A stretch of DNA of 64,000 nucleotides from Aurantiochytrium sp. KH105 (GCA_003116975.1 BGKB01000091.1:62001-126000); one strand, 5' to 3'; positions 22,199 through 33,573 are shown, counted from the first letter of the stretch. Numbers and translations are program-made. The notes: generated by a model from the letters alone, not told the origin.

Positions 22199-22228
22199 CC
22201 GACCCGACCCGACCCGACCCGACCCGGC
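22199..22228 (+). repeat. GACCC pentamer repeat
   Basis: About six copies of GACCC within the gene-poor stretch. Confidence 0.85.
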
Positions 22229-22883
22229 ACCGGCCACAGGCACCCGACCACCCAGTAATGGCCACACCACATGCCCGACGCGTCCCATGCTGTCGTGTCC
22301 CGCACCGATGACGATGCAAGGTTCGGTGTGCCTTGAACCGCAATGCATTGACAGTGAATGCCATGGCATGCAACCCAACATGTACAATGCATAAATCATT
22401 GTACGGCGTCAGCTTCTCATTGACCAACGAATCGATCGATCCATCAATCGCTAGACCGTGCGACGGGCGAGGAATAAAACAGTCCCAACCTGCCTGCAAT
22501 CTTTTTCTTTTTTCCTTTGTCGCGGAGGGCGGCTGGCTGGCCCTTGTGGAAATTTGTCGCCGATTTTAACTCCAGGCCGCTCCAGCCGGGCCCTCTGACC
22601 AGCCATCGGCGCGCATCCCGCGGCGCGTCGCCCTGTCAATCTTATTCCATTTGAGGGGGGCCGAACCTTGCAGTCAGCTTCTCCGCAGAAGCTAGCTTCT
22701 GAGCGGACGAGGCCCCGCTTCCAACCCAGCCATGCAGCCAGCCAGCCATCCATCCATTTATCCGGCCGACAGACCAAGCTAGCTCGCAATCTGATGCGAC
22801 ACGGTGCGGTGGCCGGCACGGCGTCTCGCAACGTCGCGGCGCGGGCAATTTCTCCCGCGACACGCGGTCCTTGCGACCATCCT

Positions 22884-22884
<1 letters not shown>

Positions 22885-22918
<34 letters not shown>

Positions 22919-22920
22919 AC
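22885..22920 (+). repeat. CCAG microsatellite
   Basis: About nine copies of CCAG/AGCC within the gene-poor stretch. Confidence 0.85.
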
Positions 22921-25900
22921 GGCTGCCGCCGCATCACCATCCGAGTCAGGCAGCGAGCGCTCTGTTCTCTCACCCGTCTTTCCTTTCGTTCATCCATTGA
23001 TTTTTCCATTCTTTCGATCCTCCGTTCTTTTCTCCTTTTGCACCGAGCGTGCATGCATGCGTGCATCCATTCAAGCCCATCCTCGCTTGCCCCTTCCAAC
23101 CTTGCTTCCTCTCCAAGCCATCCTCGAGGCCCTCCCTCCCTCCCTCTTTCGCTGCGCCGGCGGGCCGATTTGTGCTGCTCGCGCCGCCCGCGGGCCCGCG
23201 CCCCGGCGCGCGTGGGCATTCCGCCTGCGCGTCACCGCCAGCCTCGCTCGCCGCTCCCAGTATCTCTCCTCCTCTCCGGCGCAGCTGCGGCGGGTTCACC
23301 GCGCGCCCTCCGCGCCCCACGGCACAAGCTCTAGCTTGGACTTGTGAACCGCCCGCCGGTCCGGCCGCGCAGATCCGGCGCTGGTGCCTGCCAGCTGCAA
23401 CTGCCCGCCGCCGCGCCGCCCGTGGCCGGCCGAGCCGCGGGCCCACGGCGCGACCGGCCAGCGCAAAGGCGTCGAGGGAGGTCGGGCGACGCGCGCGCGC
23501 GCGCGCGCTCGGCGGGTCGGCGGGGAAGTGCCAAGTCGCGGAGTTTCGGGCGGCGGCGCGCGACGCATACACGCGCGCAGCTGCAGGCAGACATACGCGG
23601 CGGTAGGTAGGAAGGAAGGTAGGAAGGAAGGTAGGTAAAGGTAGTAGAGGCGTTAGAGAAGCTTTTTCGAAAAGTTTTTTGAAAAGGAGCGCAGAAAAAG
23701 AAAATGGATGAAAAGAAAGAAAGAAAAAGTAAACATTTTTAAGCAGTACACTAGGAGATATTACATGTTTTCTATGCGCTATGGAGGAAAAAGAAAGGAA
23801 AACGAAAACGAAAACGAAAACGAAACGAAAGAAAGAAAGAAAACAAAGAAGAAAGAAAATAGAAAAAGGAAAGAAAAGCCAGGAAAGCGAGAACAAAAAT
23901 TCGCGGGTGCGACCGGGCGGTCGACGGAGCTATAGCTCGCTGGCGAGGATGGCAACCGCCCACAGCCACAGAAGGCGGCAGGGCGCGCAGGCAAGAAAGA
24001 ACCGTGCGCGCGGATCCGGCTTGGAGTTCTTCCTTTCTGTTGGTTGTTCTCCGCAGCCGCGTCGCATCACAGCCGCAGCCGCCAGGGTTTGCCGCAGCAG
24101 CAGCAGCAGCTGAAAAGAAGAAAGAAAAAAGAAACTGTGAAGCGGTTCGTCCATCTGCGCTGCTGCTGTCATGTGTGCTGCAGCTGCGCCCGCGGCAGCG
24201 GCAAGTCGCTGTCGGCTGCGATGGAGTATGCACGCTCGCAGTGCGGTGCAGGCTGCGGCAGCCCGCTCGATCCTCCGCCCGCCGCGCACTGCGCTTCGCT
24301 TCGCTTCGCGGCGCCTGCGGCTGCGTCTGCGTCTGCGTCTGCGCCTCTGACAGCAGGCTCAGCTCCCTCGCCTCGTAAGCCAGGTCGGGGCAGGTCGGGG
24401 CAGGCGCGCGGGTCAGGACGCCACCACCAGCCAGCTGCAGCTGCAGAGCGCGTCTTCGCACCTGCCACGGCACACTCGCACGCATGCATTCGCCATGACG
24501 ACCCCACACCGCGAAACCGGCCGGACCGACCAAGACCCGCGGCGGTGCGAATTCGCTCCCTCCCGCCGGCGCCGTCCACCACTGTTTTCTTTCTTTCTTT
24601 CTCTCACTCCATCCCTACCTCCCTCCATCCATCCATCTGCGCGTCCATCCGATGCGGATGCGTGGCAGGTGCCTCTCGAGGCTCGCGACGGCGCGAATTT
24701 TGGCGGATTCGCTGCCGCTTCTCTGCTCGGACTTCCTCACAATCCATTCAATCGCAAGGCATGTGAGGTCTGCCTCTTTTCCTTCCTTTTGCCCGCGCCG
24801 CATCTTGCACCGCGTGCGGTGGCTGGCCTTGGCTGGCCTTGGCCTGGGTTGCTTGGCCTTGACGGCGCGGTCGCGGGCGATTCGCGGGCGCCAAGCAGAA
24901 GCGGGCGGGAGCAAGGTGCCCCGCCGTGGCCGGCGACTTGCGACGGGACCCTGCCGCGTCTGCGGCGAGATTTCGGCTCGTGCATGTGCATGCAATGCAA
25001 CATCCATTGGCCGCAAAGGGAAAGAAAAGGGTGCGGGAGAGGGGGGGGGAGAGAAACCCACCCGCCCGCCACCGCGCCGGGCAACCCGCGAGCAAGAACG
25101 GCCGCAATGCGTCCGTTTCTTCTAGTGAAGTGAACAAATCAGTCCACGTCAGGCGGCGCAGGCGCGGGACCTGCACGCACTGCTTCCGGCTTCTGCAGCT
25201 GCTTCTTTTGCACCTGCGAACGAAATTGCTCTCACGCTTCTGCACTGCGAGCACTTTTCCTTTTCCCCATCGTCGCACCCGCGAGCGACGGCGCAAGCTT
25301 TGCTTTCTGATTGCAGCGAACGTCAGCCAGCCAGCCAGCCAGCCAGCTGTCGCAGTCGCGGCCAGCTCTGTTTTCCTCACCTCACCGCACCTCGCCTCGT
25401 CCGACTCCGTTTTCTCATTCTCATTCTTGTTCTTGGAGCATTTTCGACCCCACGGAAGTTGTTTCTGAAGCTAGCTAGCTATAGCTTGTGTTCTTGCGAG
25501 CACGAGGTGCTCGTGCTCGCGTTTATTGTTAGGCCTACGTCGTGCCTGGCGCCAAGAAAAAAGAAAAAGAAACCTCCGTTGGCGGCGGCTTCCCAGGGGC
25601 TGGCTGCCGGCTGCGTCGTCGCTGGGCTTGGCTTCTCGGGGACCTCGGAGCAGCCACCGCGAGGGACCTGGTCCGGCGCAGCCCTCGGCGCCAGGATCCA
25701 GGCTTCGCTTCCAGCCCTCGCCTGGCACGCCACGCCGTCGCCTACGTCGCGCCCTGGCACGCGGAGGCAGGCCTCCCGGGCAGCCGCCGCCAGGATCCGC
25801 GCAGGCACCTCGGGACTTTCTTCTTCTCCATCATCTTCTACTTTTTTCTTCGAACGCGCGCAGTTCGGCATTTTGGCCATCGACGATGCAAGGTCACGTC

Positions 25901-27013
25901 AAAAAAATAAAAACAAATCAACCAAGCGCGGCCACGTTGAGCTTGGATGAATACGAACGACTGAAAAGAGGCCTGGGGAACGGACCAGAAAATGCCCTGG
26001 CGGATGTCGCGCTCAAACGTCGGCCATCGCGGACCCGCCGCGCGGTTTGGGACTTTTCCGTCCGCTCGCGAAAAGCTCTCGCGCGCGGTCCCTGCTCTCG
26101 CGCACATCCTCCGCACTCCGGCCGCTTGCTCATTCCCCTCCATGCGGCACCGCGACTTGATTGCGCTTGGTCCGGCCTCGCTCGTTTCTCCATCATCTTC
26201 TCTCCTCGTCTTTTTCCCTCTGGACCGGCCGCCAAGCAGGGGTCGCGGCGGACGGACGGAAGGAACGGGTCCGCCGGACTGGGACGCCACGGCACGGTCC
26301 GCACGACATGGCCATCACAGACCGACGCTAACCGAGCGAGAGGCCAGGACCTCGGCCGCCGCCCGCGCCCGCCGGTCCCATCTCCGACGTCCCAAGCAAG
26401 CCCGCGCTTGGCCTCGACTTGCCTGGGGATGGACTGACTGACTGACGGTGAGCTCTATCTTATCCTCTCTGCCGTGCGTGTGCATGGATTGTTTTGTATT
26501 GTGCGCCCAAGAGGGAAGGCGGGTGCCGGTCATGACGCGCGGCCTCGTCCGTTCGTCCCTCGTCCTACGCCGCGCCCAAAAAAACACAGTGCTCGCCGTT
26601 GGGTATGGCAGGTGCTCGCGAGGGCTGCGAGTTCAAGTCTCGCCGCTTCGTCCGCCTGCGCTCGAGGACGGACGCCTGCACCGGCCGGCCGCAGCTCCAA
26701 CTGCTTGCGGTCTCGGCCGTCCCGGACTGACACGAGGCGGCTGGCTGCCTTGGCGGACAGGACAGCGCACGCTTGCGACATGGGCGGAGAGAGCGCGCTC
26801 GCAGTCGCGCGCACTTACATCATCAATCTCGCCCTGCTTGTGACATTTTTCGAATTCCTTTCAAGCTGAGCTTTGCTTTCCTTTCCGTTCCGTTCCTGGG
26901 CGCGCAAGAACCCGCGGTGCTGGGCCGTGGCAGTGCAGGGCAGGCGTGCATGCATGCAAGCGCATCCATCCTCTTGGCCGCAGCAGCCAGCAGCCGCAGC
27001 AAGCAGCCATTCC

Positions 27014-27066
27014 GATGGACGGATGCATGGACGGATGCATGGATGGATGGATGGATGGATAGATGG
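27014..27066 (+). repeat. ATGG/GGATGC repeat
   Basis: Imperfect GGATGC copies merge into about six clean GGAT tetramers. Confidence 0.8.
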
Positions 27067-29716
27067 ACTTTTTTCAATCGATTCCTCCAACTCTTTCAAC
27101 TCTTGAGCGCCTTTCAAACCCCTCCTGTCCCTCTTTCATCCTTCTTTTCTTTCTTTTTTTCTTTCTTTCTTTCTTTCTTCTTTCGCGCGCACTCGTGAGC
27201 ACGGCCTCCCACGTAGAGAACGCCCGAGGGAACACCTGCGAAAAAACCCGACCCCTCTCCTTTCTTCCTTGCTTCCTTGTTCCCCCCGAAAGAAAAAAAA
27301 TTGTTGAAAGGAAAAAAGAAAGAAGAAAACTTTGAAAAATAAAACATTAAAAAAAAGCTGTTCTGTTCTTTCCACCCGCGCGCACGGTGGCGACGCCGCG
27401 CGCAGCGTCATCAGTCGCCCCGTGGACCGGGAGAGTCCTATCTCCCTCTCTCTACCCGTCGAAGCCTGCCTTTCCAGGAAAGGAAATGAATCCATCCGCC
27501 AATACCGCGCCTGGCCGCGCGGGGCTGGCGAAGGCAGCCCAGTCCGTCCGAAATCTCCCGCCGCCTCTTGCAGCGTCGGGATGCGTTGCGATGCGTTGCG
27601 CGGCGTTTCGGCCCCGTCCGCGCGCAAGCGTGCAAGCGCGGCAGGTAGGGCTGGCAGAGAGGGAGGGGGTCGCTCGCTGGTCCCCCCGCTTGGAAAAGTC
27701 TAGCTAGGGTTGGGCCCGGCCGCGGTGCACAGGCGTGCAAGCCTGCGCGCGAGGTTTCCGAAGGCTTTTCGTTGCTTCTTCTTGTCGCGCATCGCCACGT
27801 GGTACGCTTTAGGTCATGCTTAGGTGTCTCGACCTGGTCACTGGTGGGCGCCCGCCGCTTGGCTTTGTTTACATTTTTCGGCAGGCGTCCAGGCACGCTC
27901 GCGTGCGATGCGATGCGATGCGATGCGCTGCGATGCGCATGGCAAGGCAAGGCAAGGCAAGGCAAGGCACGTTCCTTGGAGACCAAATTGGCGGCGCAGT
28001 GCAGTTGGCAGGTGGCCGGCCGAGATGTGGCCGCGACGGCAGCTCGTAGGACAGGCAGCCGAAGCCGCGGCCTGGGAAGGAAGAAAGAGCGCCCAAGCCG
28101 TGAGTTTCGGGCTGCATTCAGGCACTCTCAGTCCAACGCGCAAACAATGCAACGAACGAACTGACCAATCTATTGGCCGGTCGGTCGGCCGGCAGGGCCT
28201 TCCGCGGGGCCGCGTGCTCGGCCGGTCCCAGCCTGCAATACCTGCGTTCTGCAGCTGCTTCTGCAAAGCGAAAGCGCGCGCGCACGCACGCAAGAACGAG
28301 GTGTTTGCGAAGAACTTGCACATCGCACGGCGGTGAACCCTGTAGCGAGTGACCTTTCTCTCGAAACCTAACGAACTCTTTCTTTTTTCTTTCTTTTTTC
28401 TTTCTTTCTTTCTTTTATTATAATTATTTTATTTAGGAAAGAAGGCGCTCTCGCACGCACGCTTGCACGCAAGGAGACGCTCTCATCTCTCCCACTCAAG
28501 GCTGCACTTGCCTTGCCTTACCTCGCCTTGCCTTGCCTTGCCTTGCAGCCTCGTCGGCCGCTGACTAGCGGGTGGCATGGTGGGTGCCCGCGACGCTGCG
28601 CAAACCGTACGTCACTCCGCCTGCAAGAACTGCATTTCCTTTGCACGCAAGCAAGAGGTCGGTCTCGATCGCCACGGCCGTGCCCGACATAAATAAACCG
28701 ACCTCGGTACGTACATACGTATACGTAATCCTAATCCACTGCAAGACTAACGAACGAATTTGTTCATGCAATGCCTGACACCTCCCCCCGAGGTGCATTT
28801 CTCTCCTCGCTCAAGGTGTGTCTCGGTCTGCCTACACAGCACAGCTTGCGCCAGGATGCGCCAAGACCCAAGTGCCTCGCTCCCATGTGCGGCAGTCGCT
28901 GTCGATCGAATTCGCCGCCGGAGCTGGCCGGCCTGGCTGGCACTGGCATGGCCGGTAAACGGCCGGAGCAGCCAGCGAAAGCGCCTCTGGCGCGCCGGGA
29001 AAGCGCTTTCAGACTTCGTTTCGCTGTCTTTCTTTCCCTTTTCACCGTTGGCATTTTTGAAAGCGAAAGAACCACAAGGCCTGCGTGCGTGCGTGCATGC
29101 AATGGCCAGCAAGCACAAGATGCAGAGAAAAACCCTTGGACGGCGCCTCTTTCTCTCGCTCGAGCTTCAAGTTTCTTTGCCAAGTTTTTTGCGACGGTTC
29201 TTTCTGTCGATCGATCAGAATTCCTGCGTTCGCCAGGCATGCAGTGACCTGGCTTAGTCGCAACCTTTGCCGGATTTCCTCCCGAGGACACTCGCGAAAA
29301 AGTACACGGCCGTGCGACCGATCGATCGATCCAGGCTGCGCCCGCGTCAGACGGCCGCTGCGCTGCAGGATGAATCACATCAACACAACAAGCAGAGCGC
29401 GCACGCATTACACGCAGAGCGCGCACGCATATCTTAGCTAGCTGCGCCGCTTCGTGGGATATTTCTCGTCTTCCTCTCAGCCTCGACTCGGGACCTTGCT
29501 TGCGTCGCGTCGATGCGTCGCGGCAGGCCTGCCAATCGAGCGACCGACCGGCAGCCAAGTAGCGCCAGTCAGTTCCAGACCCGGCCAACGAACATGACCT
29601 GCCCTGCCGGCCGCGCGCGCACCGGGCCAGCTAAGCTAGACCTGGCCCCGACCGAGGAGTCCGTCCAGGTGGGCCGACCGAGAAGTACACCGCCGGAAGA
29701 GAACAGCCGGCGGAAC

Positions 29717-30104
29717 GGAACGTTCCTGCGCTCGCCAGGTAGAACGGAACGTTCCGGGCGTTCTCGGCGTCCGTTCCAGAGAGTCAGCGGCGGCGCTGAA
29801 CCGCCGCGGAGTCCGGATCGGGACGCGTCATCGCGGCGCATCGTGGCCGAGGGATCGATCGGAAATCGCTCGCAGCGCTCATCCGCGCCGACCCCGCCGG
29901 CCGGGGCGCATCCGCGCGCCTCGCCCCGTCTCGCGCCTGGCCTGGCCGCGGCCCCGGCCTGCGCCGGCTGCGCTGCGCGCGAGGGGAGGAGCGGGGCGGC
30001 GCGGCGCGGCGCGAGGGGGCCGCGGCGAGTGCCTGGCAGGTGGCGGCGCTGGCTGGCTGGCGGCAGCCAGACCGGCCGCAGACTTTTGGACCCCCATAAA
30101 AGTC
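29717..30104 (+). promoter_or_regulatory. candidate promoter: two HSE-like palindromes and a TATA-like box
   Basis: Two identical 10-base palindromes GGAACGTTCC lie at 29717-29726 and 29746-29755, 29 bases apart. Each is preceded by GGAAC or AGAAC, giving three contiguous five-base nGAAn/nTTCn units, the building block of heat-shock-factor sites. A further GTTCC follows near 29774. CATAAAAGTC at 30095-30104 is a plus-strand TATA-like box about 340 bases downstream. The likely target is an unannotated transcript or, through a spliced leader with the donor at 30951, the coiled-coil gene at 31788. Confidence 0.35.
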
Positions 30105-30284
30105 CCGGTTCTGCTCTGCGCGTCGCCGCGTCAGTAGCAGGAGGCGGTTCCTGGCGCGCAAGCAACAGCTGGCAACTGCAAGCAACATGCAAGCAGGGAA
30201 ACGCACGCCACGATGCGGGTGAAATAGGACTGAAAAGAACTGAAAATAGTGGTTGTTTGAAGCGAAGTTGAACTTGGAGTGAGA

Positions 30285-30314
30285 GAAAGCAAGAAAGAAA
30301 GAAAGAAAGAAAGC

Positions 30315-30369
<55 letters not shown>

Positions 30370-30376
30370 CAAGAAA
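30285..30376 (+). repeat. GAAA microsatellite
   Basis: About 22 copies of GAAA with occasional GCAA interruptions, downstream of the TATA-like box at 30095. Confidence 0.9.
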
Positions 30377-31644
30377 GTGGCAGGGAACGAGAGAACGGCA
30401 GACGGGCCGCTCTCGGGCGCCGCAGCCTGCTGCATACCTGCGACCTTTTCTTGCCCTCGCCGGCGCGCTGGCGAGAGAATTAGGGCGCGTGCCTTGGCTT
30501 GCCTTGCCTTGCCTTGCCTTGCCTTGGCTGCGCATGCATGCGCGCGAGCGCGCGAGCGAGCGTACGTACTATGCCGGTAACGCGTGCCGGTAATGCGCCA
30601 TGATGCGCAGCCTGCTGCGAGACGTACGGCGCGCTTGCGTGCGTGCGCGCGCACATACATACATATACATGCCCTGCTGCTGCTGCTGCTGCATCTTCTC
30701 TCTCGCTCTCTGCGGAGCAAGGACGTACGCGGGGACGCCGGCCGATCCCCCCTTTCCCGGGCCCCGTTCTAGGGCGGACGGCCTGCCAAAGGGCGAGACT
30801 TGGACTCGTGTCGATGCGTCGCGTCGCCTCGCGGGCCCGTCTCTCTCCTCCGCCTCCTCCCTCCCTCCCTCCCTCCCTGTGCCGCGTCCCCTCCTCGGGC
30901 GGGGCCGGTCCTATGCGGGAGGAGGCGGGAGGGGGGACGGGAGAGGAGCGGTGAGCTGTGCCCTAATGAGTCCGGCCGTGGCGCAGGCAGGCTGGCAGCC
31001 AGATGGAGGGAGGCCTTCGCTCCTGCTCCGCGTCACCGCTTTCATTCCTGCCCTGCATTTCACCGCGGCCGCGGCCTTTTGCGCGCCAAAGAACGCGCCT
31101 CGGGCCGGGAAAACAAAACGAAATAAAAAGCTTCAAAAAGAAAACAAAAAAGAACAGAAAAGAAAGAAAAGAAAAGAAAACTCTAAAAACTTTCTTTCTT
31201 GGATAAAAAAGGAAAGTAAAAGAAAACAAAGGTCGGCGACGCGGCGCGCAGACAGACGGAGACGGAGACGGACGGAAGGAGGAACCCCAAAAACGCAGCC
31301 AGCGGCAGCCAAAAGAAAAGAAAAGAAAAGAAAAAAAGAAAACAGAAAAGGAAAAAGAAAAGGAAAAGGAAAAAAGAAAAGAAAAAGGAAAAGGAAAGAA
31401 AGAACGGCGCAGGAGCAAGCAGTGCGCGCTGGCGGGCGGTCCGAGTCAGCTCGCCCCGGCTGGCGGCAAACCGCGAACGAAGTCCTGAGCCCGAAGCCAG
31501 CCAGCCAGCAGAGCCAAAGCCCATTCGTACATCCATCCGACGCTGAGCCAGACCCGACAGCGAGCTAGCCGCGCCCGCGCCCGCGAAGCTTCACGAGTCG
31601 GCCCGACCCCACGCGGCGAGGTCCAAACCCGCAACCCCCCGCGC

Positions 31645-31682
31645 AAGCCAAGCCAAGCCAAGCCAAGCCAAGCCAAGCCAAG
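31645..31682 (+). repeat. AAGCC pentamer repeat
   Basis: Seven to eight copies of CCAAG/AAGCC, about 105 bases before the ATG of the coiled-coil gene and therefore probably in its leader. Confidence 0.85.
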
Positions 31683-31787
31683 GCGAAGCAAGCAAAGCTT
31701 AGCCCAGCCACGCCAAGCCAAGCGCGCCGCATCGTATCGCGACCGTCTGCTCTCGGAGAAGGAGGAGGAGAAGAAGAGAAAGCGAAG

Positions 31788-32693
31788 ATGGGAGTCAAGC
31801 GCGCACGCAGCGAGGCCAACGACAGGCTCGAGCAGCTGCTCGCAGTCTGCGCCGAGGAGCAGGAGCGCCGCGACGCCGAGGCCGCCTCGGAGAAGCGCAA
31901 GCTCGAGGCCGAGGCGGCTAAGGCCGCCGCCGACCGCCTCGAGAAGCTCCGCAAGGAGATGATGCTCCTCGCCGCCGAAAAGGACCTCACCACCACCCGC
32001 GCCGTCCTCGCCATGTCTTGGGCCGAGCGCGAGGTTGTCTTCCGCGCCGCGCTCGAGCGCAACGAGGAGGTCGTCGAGGCCATGCTCCAGAACTGTGTCA
32101 AGACCGGCGAGGCCCTCAAGGACAGCCCCATCGTCGCCACTGTTGTCTCGAGGCAGATGCAGTCCATCCGCGCTCTCAGCTGGGTGCTCGTCGCCCACCT
32201 CGCCTCCATGTGCGGCATCCTCCGCACCACCAAGGACGAGGCCGCCTCGCTCCGCCACGTCGCCAGCGTTATCAAGACCGAGATCAAGCGCATGGGATCG
32301 CCCAAGCTCGTCTTTGACATGCTGCAGATCCTTATCCGCGACCTCGACGCCGACCTCGCAAAGCATCAGATCGACACCCTCATCGGCAAGGTCCAGGACG
32401 CCGCACAACGCGGCTTTGGCATCATCAAGCGCGTCATTCGCAACCCGGACACCCACGCCGACGACCGCTCCGAGGCCTCGGATAAGACCGACACCCACGC
32501 CTCGGACGTCCAGAGCGCCGCCGGAGAGAAGCGCCCCGCTTCGCTCGCCGAGGGCTTCCGGATCAGCCGGCCCAATCACCTCGCCGACCTGCTCGACCAC
32601 GTCGAGCGCGCCAAGAAGCGCCAGCGCCAGCGGGAAGTTGTTCACGATTTCTCCACGCCGCGTGCCGCCGCTGTCGCGCCCTCGACCCCATGA
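31788..32693 (+). CDS. coiled-coil protein of unknown function
   Basis: 301 residues from the ATG at 31788. Residues 8-65 form a charged coiled coil (RLEQLLAVCAEEQERRDAEA onward). Residues 70-200 are mainly helical and include a hydrophobic patch (SIRALSWVLVAHLASMCGIL). The C-terminal 90 residues are polar with basic clusters (KKRQRQR) that could act as a nuclear localisation signal. Codon use is strongly biased to C- and G-ending codons (GCC, CTC, GAG, AAG, GTC), like the ADH gene nearby and unlike most other genes in the window, which suggests high expression. I recognise no family. The even codon bias across the whole frame argues that it is a real gene. Confidence 0.65.
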   Translation: MGVKRARSEANDRLEQLLAVCAEEQERRDAEAASEKRKLEAEAAKAAADRLEKLRKEMMLLAAEKDLTTTRAVLAMSWAEREVVFRAALERNEEVVEAMLQNCVKTGEALKDSPIVATVVSRQMQSIRALSWVLVAHLASMCGILRTTKDEAASLRHVASVIKTEIKRMGSPKLVFDMLQILIRDLDADLAKHQIDTLIGKVQDAAQRGFGIIKRVIRNPDTHADDRSEASDKTDTHASDVQSAAGEKRPASLAEGFRISRPNHLADLLDHVERAKKRQRQREVVHDFSTPRAAAVAPSTP

Positions 32694-33469
32694 GCGAGCG
32701 GAGCAAAGCGAGCGACTGCGCTGCGCCCTCCCCAATCTGTTGCATACATCCCCCTCTTTCACAAACCTCGACCAACTTTTCTGTGTTGACACTGACGCTG
32801 ATGACAAATGACCAAATAATCTAGATGAAATTGATCTATCTCTCTGACAATGACGACCAACGACCAACTCTTTTCTCTCGCTGGCCCACAACCCAGCCGC
32901 CTTGGCGCCCCAAGACGCCATCATCATCGTCTTCTTCTTCTTCTTCTTCTTCTTGCCATCACTCTTCCACCCTTCTCAAGCAAGCAACTGTAAATCCAAC
33001 TACACCATTATCAATCACAAACCCGAAGAAGCACCCCTCCGCAAGCGCTCTCGGGCTCCTCCACCTGGCTGGCCGGACGGCTGGCTGGCTGGCTATCCTC
33101 CGCCCGCTTCGTCCACGGCCACGGTCTCTCAGCTTAGCTTACATTGTTAGTTGGAACGCGGCCGTTCCAAGGCGACCTCGCCTCCCCACTTGGAACAGCC
33201 GTATCCGCGAAAGCCGCGACCCGCAGGCTCGTTCTTCCCTCCTTTCCTTTCCGTCGCCAAGTTCGTTCTCGCGCCGCAGCAGCCACCGTCACGACGCCGC
33301 GGCCGGCCGGCCGGCCGGGCCGCCGTCCTGGCTGGCCCCGCAAGCGAAGCGGCCGCCGCGCCGCGCCCCGACCCGCGAAACGGACGCGCCGGCGAAAGCG
33401 CGAGCGAGACGAGGACGGCAGGGCAGGGACCCGGATCTCGAACCGGGCCGGAGGACGCGAGGGAAGAGA

Positions 33470-33573
33470 GCTCGAGGTCGAGCTTGAGCTCGAGGTCGAG
33501 GTCGAGGTCGAGGTCGAGGTCGAGGTCGAGGTCGAGGTCGAGGTCGAGGTCGAGGTCGAGGTCGAGGTCGAGT
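33470..33573 (+). repeat. GAGGTC hexamer array
   Basis: About 14 near-perfect tandem copies of CGAGGT from about 33490, preceded by imperfect GAGCTC/GAGGTC units. Because the unit is six bases, one frame reads as an Arg-Ser run, which mimics an RS domain. Confidence 0.9.

Larger units (their letters stand above)
20559..25800. other. gene-poor, microsatellite-rich GC-rich stretch
   Basis: No coding region I can support. Simple repeats include GGTGCC units (about 21421-21452), GAAC/GAAT (about 22057-22084), GACCC (22199-22228), CCAG (22885-22920), a CG run (about 23494-23511), AAAACG units (about 23798-23828) and TTTC (about 24588-24602). Frames of 100-300 codons on both strands are common but rich in Arg, Ala, Ser, Pro and Cys, with no domain pattern. 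Confidence 0.4.
25801..31787. other. gene-poor stretch upstream of the coiled-coil gene
   Basis: No confident gene. A plus-strand frame opens at the ATG at 25886 (MQGHVKKIKTNQ, then TLSLDEYERLKRGLGN). Its first 50 codons have protein-like composition and local AT content, but the frame then decays into GC-rich noise to 26437, so it could be a first exon. Simple repeats: ATGG (about 27014-27066), TTTC (about 27150-27182 and 28380-28418), GCGAT (about 27904-27930), GGCAA (about 27940-27969), CCTTG (about 28513-28546), GAAA (30285-30376), GCCTT (about 30498-30528), CTG (about 30672-30693), CCCT (about 30851-30877) and A-rich DNA (31110-31400). Plus-strand GTGAGC donors lie at 26448 and 30951. 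Confidence 0.4.

Noticed and set aside
26600-26660. Possible tRNA: a perfect T-arm (GCGAG, TTCAAGT, CTCGC) near 26632-26648
   Set aside because: No matching acceptor stem, D-arm or anticodon stem at the required distances, and no T run downstream.
17059-31787. CRISPR array, rRNA genes, integrase, or retroelement/viral relic in the gene-poor stretch
   Set aside because: No regularly spaced direct repeats with unique spacers, no rRNA-like conserved blocks, and no reverse transcriptase, integrase or capsid-like reading frames or long terminal repeats were seen.
31446-32927. 493-codon minus-strand frame opposite the coiled-coil gene
   Set aside because: It is a mirror of the plus-strand gene's strong C/G third-position bias, giving Leu/Gly/Val/Asp-rich noise.
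33425-33460. Minus-strand B-box-like GGTTCGAGATCC suggesting a tRNA
   Set aside because: The loop would be eight bases and no cloverleaf can be built upstream.
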